From contig NW_003129273.1 of the NCBI RefSeq assembly GCF_000003605.2, positions 1 through 17,946 of the forward strand: 17,946 nucleotides of DNA, given 5' to 3'. The notes under the pieces were generated by a model that worked only from the letters and a program-made list of their open reading frames with translations, ran no database searches and was not told the origin of the DNA. Both the position numbers and the translations under genes were made by a program. Each line of letters begins with the position of its first letter. Within the stretch, counting starts at the first letter, position 1. Below are positions 11,354-17,946 of the stretch, one piece after another. Source of the DNA: Saccoglossus kowalevskii (taxonomy: Eukaryota > Hemichordata > Enteropneusta > Harrimaniidae).

Positions 11354-12101
11354 ATGGATATCTCTAGACTCCAGTAATGTTGTATTCAGACTATCACGTG
11401 GAAATCTCCAGACTCCAGTAATGTTGTATTCAGACTATCACATGGAAATCTCTAGACTCCAGTAATGTTGTATTCAGACCATCACATGGAAAACTCCAGA
11501 CTCCAGTAATGTTGTATTCAGACTATCACATGGAAATCTCCAGACTCCAGTAATGTTGTATTCAGACTATCACATGGAAATCTCTAGACTCCAGTAATGT
11601 TGTATTCAGACAATCACATGGATATCTCTAGACTCCAGTAATGTTGTATTCAGACTATCACGTGGAAATCTCCAGACTCCAGTAATGTTGTATTCAGACC
11701 ATCACATGGAAAACTCCAGACTCCAGTAATGTTGTATTCAGACTATCACATGGAAATCTCCAGACTCCAGTAATGTTGTATTCAGACCATCACATGGAAA
11801 TCTCTAGACTCCAGTAATGTTGTATTCAGACCATCACGTGGAAATCTCTAGACTCCAGTAATGTTGTATTCAGACCATCACATGGAAATCTCCAGACTCC
11901 AGTAATGTTGTATTCAGACCATCACATGGAAAACTCCAGACTCCAGTAATGTTGTATTCAGACTATCACATGGAAATCTCCAGACTCCAGTAATGTTGTA
12001 TTCAGACCATCACATGGAAATCTCTAGACTCCAGTAATGTTGTATTCAGACCATCACGTGGAAATCTCTAGACTCCAGTAATGTTGTATTCAGACTATCA
12101 C
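11354..12101. repeat. 264-bp and 220-bp higher-order repeats with GACA and AAACTCC states
   Basis: The rare combination of GACAATCAC, GGATAT and CTCTAG occurs at 11354 and 11618, 264 bp apart; the only other occurrence is at about 1367. Monomers with AAACTCCAG start at 11486, 11706 and 11926, 220 bp apart. 11706..11881 and 11926..12101 agree at each of four monomers (AAACTCC, CTCC, CTCT, CACGTG-CTCT), so this is a tandem 220-bp duplication. Confidence 0.85.
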
Positions 12102-12144
12102 GTGGAATCTCTAGACTCCAGTAATGTTGTATTCAGACCATCAC
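12102..12144. repeat. Fourth 43-bp monomer
   Basis: It carries the same missing A after CACGTGG and the same preceding GACTATCAC as the 43-bp monomers at 1676, 6296 and 10343. Its neighbours differ: a CACGTG-CTCT monomer on the left and a CTCC monomer on the right. It is probably a descendant of the same deletion allele whose surroundings were replaced, as it sits exactly where copied segment B begins (12145). Confidence 0.85.
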
Positions 12145-13068
12145 ATGGAAATCTCCAGACTCCAGTAATGTTGTATTCAGACCATCACATGGAAATCTCT
12201 AGACTCCAGTAATGTTGTATTCAGACCATCACATGGAAATCTCTAGACTCCAGTAATGTTGTATTCAGAACATCACATGGAAATCTCCAGACTCCAGTAA
12301 TGTTGTATTCAGACCATCACATGGAAATCTCCAGACTCCAGTAATGTTGTATTCAGAACATCACGTGGAAATCTCTAGACTCCAGTAATGTTGTATTCAG
12401 ACCATCACATGGAAATCTCTAGACTCCAGTAATGTTGTATTCAGACCATCACATGGAAATCTCTAGACTCCAGTAATGTTGTATTCAGACCATCACATGG
12501 AAATCTCTAGACTCCAGTAATGTTGTATTCAGACCATCACATGGAAATCTCCAGACTCCAGTAATGTTGTATTCAGACCATCACATGGAAATCTCTAGAC
12601 TCCAGTAATGTTGTATTCAGACCATCACATGGAAATCTCTAGACTCCAGTAATGTTGTATTCAGACCATCACATGGAAATCTCCAGACTCCAGTAATGTT
12701 GTATTCAGACCATCACGTGGAAATCTCTAGACTCCAGTAATGTTGTATTCAGACCATCACGTGGAAATCTCTAGACTCCAGTAATGTTGTATTCAGACCA
12801 TCACATGGAAATCTCTAGACTCCAGTAATGTTGTATTCAGAACATCACATGGAAATCTCTAGACTCCAGTAATGTTGTATTCAGAACATCACATGGAAAT
12901 CTCCAGACTCCAGTAATGTTGTATTCAGAACATCACGTGGAAATCTCCAGACTCCAGTAATGTTGTATTCAGAACATCACATGGAAATCTCTAGACTCCA
13001 GTAATGTTGTATTCAGAACATCACGTGGAAATCTCCAGACTCCAGTAATGTTGTATTCAGAACATCAC
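12145..13068. repeat. Copied segment B, copy 2 (924 bp, 21 monomers)
   Basis: This is the partner of 9243..10166. It begins immediately after the fourth 43-bp monomer. CACGTG monomers start at 12365, 12717, 12761, 12937 and 13025. To the right the sequence continues with more GAAC-junction monomers (13069, 13113), so the local domain is slightly larger here than in the other copy. Confidence 0.85.
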
Positions 13069-14916
13069 ATGGAAATCTCTAGACTCCAGTAATGTTGTAT
13101 TCAGAACATCACATGGAAATCTCCAGACTCCAGTAATGTTGTATTCAGACCATCACATGGAAATCTCCAGACTCCAGTAATGTTGTCTTCAGAACATCAC
13201 ATGGAAATCTCTAGACTCCAGTAATGTTGTATTCAGACCATCACATGGAAATCTCTAGACTCCAGTAATGTTGTATTCAGACTATCACATGGAAATATTC
13301 AGACTCCAGTAATGTTGTATTCAGAACATCACATGGAAATCTCTAGACTCCAGTAATGTTGTATTCAGACCATCACATGGAAATCTCTAGACTCCAGTAA
13401 TGTTGTATTCAGACTATCACGTGGAAATCTCTAGACTCCAGTAATGTTGTATTCAGACTATCACATGGGAATCTATAGACTCCAGTAATGTTGTATTCAG
13501 ACTATCACATGGATATCTCCAGACTCCGGTAATGTTGTATTCAGACTATCACATGGAAATCTCCAGACTCCAGTAATGTTGTATTCAGACTATCACATGG
13601 AAATCTCTAGACTCCAGTAATGTTGTATTCAGACTATCACATGGAAATCTCCAGACTCCAGTAATGTTGTATTCAGACTATCACATGGAAATCTCCAGAC
13701 TCCAGTAATGTTGTATTCAGACTATCACATGGAAATCTCTAGACTCCAGTAATGTTGTATTCAGACTATCACATGGAAATCTCCAGACTCCGGTAATGTT
13801 GTATTCAGACCATCACATGGAAATATTCAGACTCCAGTAATGTTGTATTCAGACTATCACATGGAAATCTCTAGACTCCGGTAATGTTGTATTCAGACCA
13901 TCACATGGAAATCTCTAGACTCCAGTAATGTTGTATTCAGACTATCACATGGAAATCTCTAGACTCCAGTAATGTTGTATTCAGACTATCACGTGGAAAT
14001 CTCCAGACTCCAGTAATGTTGTATTCAGACCATCACATGGAAATCTCCAGACTCCAGTAATGTTGTATTCAGACCATCACATGGAAATCTCTAGACTCCA
14101 GTAATGTTGTATTCAGACCATCACATGGAAATCTCCAGACTCCAGTAATGTTGTATTCAGACTATCACATGGAAATCTCTAGACTCCAGTAATGTTGTAT
14201 TCAGACCATCACATGGAAATCTCTAGACTCCAGTAATGTTGTATTCAGACCATCACGTGGAAATCTCTAGACTCCAGTAATGTTGTATTCAAACTATCAC
14301 ATGGAAATCTCCAGACTCCAGTAATGTTGTATTCAGACCATCACATGGAAATCTCTAGACTCCAGTAATGTTGTATTCAGACTATCACATGGAAATCTCT
14401 AGACTCCAGTAATGTTGTATTCAGACCATCACATGGAAATCTCCAGACTCCAGTAATGTTGTATTCAGACCATCACATGGAAATCTCCAGACTCCAGTAA
14501 TGTTGTATTCAGACTATCACATGGAAATCTCTAGACTCCAGTAATGTTGTATTCAGACCATCACATGGAAATCTCTAGACTCCAGTAATGTTGTATTCAG
14601 ACTATCACATGGAAATCTCCAGACTCCAGTAATGTTGTATTCAGACCATCACATGGAAATCTCTAGACTCCAGTAATGTTGTATTCAGACCATCACGTGG
14701 AAATCTCTAGACTCCAGTAATGTTGTATTCAGACTATCATATGGAAATATTCAGACTCCAGTAATGTTGTATTCAGACCATCACATGGAAATCTCTAGAC
14801 TCCAGTAATGTTGTATTCAGACTATCACATGGAAATATTCAGACTCCAGTAATGTTGTATTCAGACTATCACATGGAAATATTCAGACTCCAGTAATGTT
14901 GTATTCAGACCATCAC

Positions 14917-15312
14917 ATGGAAATCTCTAGACTCCAGTAATGTTGTATTCAGACTATCACATGGAAATATTCAGACTCCAGTAATGTTGTATTCAGACCA
15001 TCACATGGAAATCTCCAGACTCCAGTAATGTTGTATTCAGACCATCACATGGAAATCTCCAGACTCCAGTAATGTTGTATTCAGACTATCACGTGGAAAT
15101 CTCTAGACTCCAGTAATGTTGTATTCAGACCATCACATGGAAATCTCTAAACTCCAGTAATGTTGTATTCAGACCATCACATGGAAATCTCTAGACTCCA
15201 GTAATGTTGTATTCAGACCATCACATGGAAATCTCTAGACTCCAGTAATGTTGTATTCAGACCATCACATGGAAATCTCTAGACTCCAGTAATGTTGTAT
15301 TCAGACTATCAC
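14917..15312. repeat. Copied segment D, copy 2 (about 400 bp)
   Basis: This is the partner of 8407..8802 by monomer order, with the ATTCAG monomer at 14961 and the CACGTG-CTCT monomer at 15093. Upstream it lies in a cluster of ATTCAG monomers (14741, 14829, 14873 and 14961), the densest in the window. CATATG replaces CACATG near 14738. Confidence 0.75.
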
Positions 15313-17289
15313 GTGGAAATCTCTAGACTCCAGTAATGTTGTATTCAGACCATCACATGGAAATCTCTAGACTCCAGTAATGTTGTATTCAGACCATCAC
15401 ATGGAAATCTCTAGACTCCAGTAATGTTGTATTCAGACCATCACATGGAAATCTCTAGACTCCAGTAATGTTGTATTCAGACCATCACATGGAAATCTCT
15501 AGACTCCAGTAATGTTGTATTCAGACCATCACATGGAAATCTCCAGACTCCAGTAATGTTGTATTCAGACCATCACATGGAAATCTCTAGACTCCAGTAA
15601 TGTTGTATTCAGACCATCACATGGAAATCTCCAGACTCCAGTAATGTTGTATTCAGACCATCACATGGAAATCTCTAGACTCCAGTAATGTTGTATTCAG
15701 ACCATCACATGGAAATCTCTGGACTCCAGTAATGTTGTATTCAGACCATCACATGGAAATCTCCAGACTCCAGTAATGTTGTATTCAGACCATCACATGG
15801 AAATCTCTAGACTCCAGTAATGTTGTATTCAGACCATCACATGGAAATCTCCAGACTCCAGTAATGTTGTATTCAGACCATCACATGGAAATCTCTAGAC
15901 TCCAGTAATGTTGTATTCAGACCATCACATGGAAATCTCCAGACTCCAGTAATGTTGTATTCAGACCATCACATGGAAATCTCTAGACTCCAGTAATGTT
16001 GTATTCAGACCATCACATGGAAATCTCTAGACTCCAGTAATGTTGTATTCAGACCATCACATGGAAATCTCCAGACTCCAGTAATGTTGTATTCAGACCA
16101 TCACATGGAAATCTCTAGACTCCAGTAATGTTGTATTCAGACCATCACATGGAAATCTCCAGACTCCAGTAATGTTGTATTCAGACCATCACATGGAAAT
16201 CTCTAGACTCCAGTAATGTTGTATTCAGACCATCACATGGAAATCTCCAGACTCCAGTAATGTTGTATTCAGACCATCACATGGAAATCTCTAGACTCCA
16301 GTAATGTTGTATTCAGACCATCACATGGAAATCTCTAGACTCCAGTAATGTTGTATTCAGACCATCACATGGAAATCTCCAGACTCCAGTAATGTTGTAT
16401 TCAGACCATCACGTGGAAATCTCCAGACTCCAGTAATGTTGTATTCAGACCATCACATGGAAATCTCTAGACTCCAGTAATGTTGTATTCAGACCATCAC
16501 ATGGAAATCTCCAGACTCCAGTAATGTTGTATTCAGACTATCACATGGAAATCTCCAGACTCCAGTAATGTTGTATTCAGACCATCACATGGAAATCTCC
16601 AGACTCCAGTAATGTTGTATTTAGAACATCACATGGAAATCTCTAGACTCCAGTAATGTTGTATTCAGAACATCACATGGAAATCTCTAGACTCCAGTAA
16701 TGTTGTATTCAGACCATCACATGGAAATCTCTAGACTCCAGTAATGTTGTATTCAGAACATCACATGGAAATCTCTAGACTCCAGTAATGTTGTATTCAG
16801 AACATCACATGGATATCTCCAGACTCCAGTAATGTTGTATTCAGACCATCACATGGAAATCTCTAGACTCCAGTAATGTTGTATTCAGAACATCACATGG
16901 AAATCTCTAGACTCCAGTAATGTTGTATTCAGAACATCACATGGAAATCTCTAGACTCCAGTAATGTTGTATTCAGAACATCACATGGAAATCTCCAGAC
17001 TCCAGTAATGTTGTATTCAGAACATCACGTGGAAATCTCCAGACTCCAGTAATGTTGTATTCAGAACATCACGTGGAAATCTCCAGACTCCAGTAATGTT
17101 GTATTCAGACCATCACATGGAAATCTCCAGACTCCAGTAATGTTATATTCAGACCATCACATGGAAATCTCCAGACTCCAGTAATGTTGTATTCAGACCA
17201 TCACATGGAAATCTCTAGACTCCAGTAATGTTGTATTCAGAACATCACATGGAAATCTCCAGACTCCAGTAATGTTGTATTCAGACTAT

Positions 17290-17427
17290 CACGTGGAAAT
17301 CTCTAGACTCCAGTAATGTTGTATTCAGACCATCACGTGGAAATCTCTAGACTCCAGTAATGTTGTATTCAGACCATCACGTGGAAATCTCTAGACTCCA
17401 GTAATGTTGTATTCAGACCATCACGTG
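17290..17427. other. Run of four consecutive CACGTG-bearing monomer junctions
   Basis: CACGTG occurs at 17290, 17334, 17378 and 17422, in four successive monomers 44 bp apart. It is the longest uninterrupted run in the window. Two more lie close by at 17026 and 17070. CACGTG is the palindromic E-box core recognised by bHLH factors of the MYC/MAX, USF and MiT types in animals. Whether anything binds here is inference, and the site may simply be a satellite sequence variant. Confidence 0.4.
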
Positions 17428-17732
17428 GAAATCTCTAGACTCCAGTAATGTTGTATTCAGAACATCACATGGAAATCTCTAGACTCCAGTAATGTTGTAT
17501 TCAGAACATCACATGGAAATCTCCAGACTCCAGTAATGTTGTATTCAGACCATCACATGGAAATCTCTAGACTCCAGTAATGTTGTATTCAGAACATCAC
17601 ATGGAAATCTCTAGACTCCAGTAATGTTGTATTCAGAACATCACATGGAAATCTCCAGACTCCAGTAATGTTGTATTCAGAACATCACATGGAAATCTCC
17701 AGACTCCAGTAATGTTGTATTCAGACCATCAC

Positions 17733-17745
17733 ATGGAAATCACCA
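17733..17745. repeat. Truncated last monomer, right edge of the array
   Basis: The last monomer reads ATGGAAATCACCA and then departs from the repeat at 17746. Its CACC state is otherwise confined to 2643..4534. The monomers just inside the edge are as uniform as those in the interior, and the junction is abrupt. A possible faint continuation (TTAATGG against GTAATGTTG) would imply an internal deletion of about 7 bp, but it is too short to rely on. Confidence 0.85.
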
Positions 17746-17746
17746 T

Positions 17747-17753
17747 TAATGGA
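17747..17753. repeat. Left direct repeat flanking the tRNA-like unit (possible target-site duplication)
   Basis: TAATGGA occurs here and again at 17871..17877, on either side of the tRNA-like unit and its T run. Extending two bases left gives an 8-of-9 match. The length fits a short target-site duplication from retroposition, but a 7-bp match over about 120 bp can arise by chance. Confidence 0.35.
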
Positions 17754-17792
17754 ATAAACATTTGACATAGGCGTTTGGCATTTCACATGCAA

Positions 17793-17803
17793 TAGCTCTG
17801 TCG
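17793..17803 (+). promoter_or_regulatory. A-box-like internal Pol III promoter element
   Basis: TAGCTCTGTCG matches the pattern TRGYNNARNNG except for T where A is expected at the seventh position. Its place, 44 bp before the B box and right after the acceptor-like stem, is the normal one for a tRNA gene. Confidence 0.55.
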
Positions 17804-17836
17804 TTAACGGCTTTACCTGCTGTGGATGATGTCGTG

Positions 17837-17847
17837 GGTTCGAACTC
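17837..17847 (+). promoter_or_regulatory. B-box-like internal Pol III promoter element
   Basis: GGTTCGAACTC matches GGTTCGANNCC except for T at the tenth position. It sits in the loop of a T-arm-like hairpin. This is the strongest single motif in the flank. Confidence 0.65.
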
Positions 17848-17860
17848 CCTACTTGCAAAC

Positions 17861-17867
17861 TTTTTTT
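17861..17867 (+). terminator. T7 run, probable Pol III terminator
   Basis: Seven consecutive T residues start three bases after the acceptor-like stem. RNA polymerase III stops at runs of four or more T on the coding strand. The position is what a stand-alone tRNA-type transcript would have. If this were a longer SINE, transcription would be cut before any body sequence. Confidence 0.55.
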
Positions 17868-17870
17868 CAA

Positions 17871-17877
17871 TAATGGA
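17871..17877. repeat. Right direct repeat flanking the tRNA-like unit
   Basis: This TAATGGA is the partner of 17747..17753, lying three bases after the T run. The stretch between the two copies, 17754..17870, would be the inserted sequence of 117 bp. Confidence 0.35.
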
Positions 17878-17946
17878 GAAAGAAGTCTATTAACTTCAGA
17901 CACTGGACAAAAGCCGGTCACTTCTTACCAAGATCTGATTTACATT

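Larger units (their letters stand above)
1..17745. repeat. 44-bp satellite/minisatellite array, 403 complete monomers, open at the left end
   Basis: A single 44-bp monomer repeats head to tail with no interruption; 91..134 is a typical copy. Setting the monomer start at the A/G of (A/G)TGGAAAT, the starts fall at 2, 47, 91 and so on, ending at 17733. That gives 403 complete monomers. The register is broken only by 45-bp copies at 2, 1499 and 5063 and 43-bp copies at 1676, 6296, 10343 and 12102, which accounts exactly for the total length. Typical copies differ from each other at 0-4 of about six recurrent sites. No ORF, RNA gene or transposon interrupts the array. Stop codons (TAG in CTCTAG, TAA in GTAATG, and TGA/TAG on the other strand) rotate through all frames because 44 is not a multiple of 3. 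Strand is arbitrary. I do not recognise the family by name. Confidence 0.99.
17788..17857 (+). pseudogene. tRNA-like Pol III unit (tRNA pseudogene or tRNA-derived SINE head)
   Basis: TAGCTCTGTCG (17793..17803) fits the A box of tRNA genes apart from one position, and GGTTCGAACTC (17837..17847) fits the B box with one mismatch. The two starts are 44 bp apart, as in tRNA genes. TGCAA (17788..17792) can pair with TTGCA (17853..17857) as a shortened acceptor stem. GTGGG (17834..17838) can pair with CCC and AC at 17847..17852, with one bulged T, around a TTCGAACT loop, as a T-arm. D and anticodon arms do not fold convincingly, the acceptor has 5 rather than 7 pairs, and no anticodon can be assigned. 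A working tRNA is therefore unlikely. The alternatives are a decayed tRNA copy or the head of a tRNA-derived SINE. The family is not identified. Confidence 0.65.
17746..17946. other. Non-satellite flank (201 bp)
   Basis: This is the only part of the window outside the array. It holds the tRNA-like unit described separately and about 70 bp to its right in which I see only a small hairpin at 17882..17897 (GAAGT paired with ACTTC, 6-base loop). No convincing coding sequence is present. One short antisense open frame crosses both the last monomer and the tRNA-like unit and has no features of a gene. Confidence 0.9.

Noticed and set aside
1-17745. CRISPR array
   Set aside because: The 44-bp units are directly contiguous with no unique spacers between them, and differences are point variants at recurrent sites. 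No cas-like gene is present, and the flank has eukaryotic Pol III features.
1-17745. Tandem-repeat protein gene
   Set aside because: The 44-bp period is not a multiple of three and each monomer contains stops on both strands, so no frame stays open beyond about three monomers.
1-17745. CENP-B box or telomere-type repeat
   Set aside because: No TTCG...CGGG pattern of the CENP-B box and no TTAGGG-, TTAGG- or TTTAGGG-type repeat appears in the monomer. A centromeric or telomeric role cannot be claimed from sequence.
17753-17758. AATAAA polyadenylation signal
   Set aside because: It is a single hexamer in an A+T-rich flank with no upstream coding sequence and no downstream GT-rich element. It is probably chance.
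17764-17800. Bacterial-type promoter (TTGACA-like at about 17762)
   Set aside because: It has no matching -10 element at proper spacing and no gene downstream. The context is eukaryotic.
17788-17857. Functional tRNA gene
   Set aside because: The D and anticodon arms do not fold, the acceptor stem has only five pairs, and the T loop has an extra base with a bulge in the stem. A tRNA-like pseudogene or SINE head is the safer call.
17894-17906. Remnant satellite monomer in the flank (TTCAGACAC-TGG)
   Set aside because: Only about eight bases resemble TTCAGAC of the monomer and the neighbouring bases do not align, so it is not distinguishable from chance.
17721-17921. 66-codon open frame on the minus strand
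   Set aside because: It runs antisense through the last satellite monomer, the T run (read as Lys/Leu codons) and the tRNA-like unit. Its translation has no recognisable domain, signal or membrane segment. It is explained as chance in the only non-repetitive part of the window.

Overview
The window is almost entirely one tandem-repeat array (satellite DNA). A 44-bp monomer, about 39% G+C, repeats head to tail from the first base to about 17745. Following the repeat phase by hand gives exactly 403 complete monomers (2..17732) plus a broken 404th. The left end of the array lies outside the window. Only seven complete monomers depart from 44 bp (three of 45 bp, four of 43 bp). The array has no coding capacity: every monomer carries stop codons on both strands, and a 44-bp period moves them through all three frames every three monomers. 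No protein-coding gene is supported anywhere in the window.

The monomers differ at a few recurrent positions: CACATG or CACGTG, CTCTAG or CTCCAG (also CACCAG and ATTCAG), GGAAAT or GGATAT, CCAGT or CCGGT, and GACC, GACT, GAAC or GACA before ATCAC. Using these as a barcode, the array resolves into nested higher-order repeats (88, 132, 220, 264 and 484 bp) and several longer copied segments of about 400-920 bp found again 1.2 to 8.7 kb away. This is the pattern expected from repeated unequal exchange or replication-based amplification.

The last 200 bp (about 17746..17946) are unique-looking flank. They hold a tRNA-like Pol III unit on the + strand. It has an A-box-like and a B-box-like motif 44 bp apart, a 5-bp acceptor-like stem, a T-arm-like hairpin and a T7 run just downstream. 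Short direct repeats (TAATGGA) bracket it, so it may be a retroposed tRNA pseudogene or a short tRNA-derived SINE inserted at the array edge.

The organism is a eukaryote, since a long homogeneous satellite beside a Pol III-type retrosequence fits nothing bacterial. An animal is likely, but the sequence alone does not identify the lineage. The location (pericentromeric, subtelomeric or interstitial) cannot be told from this window.
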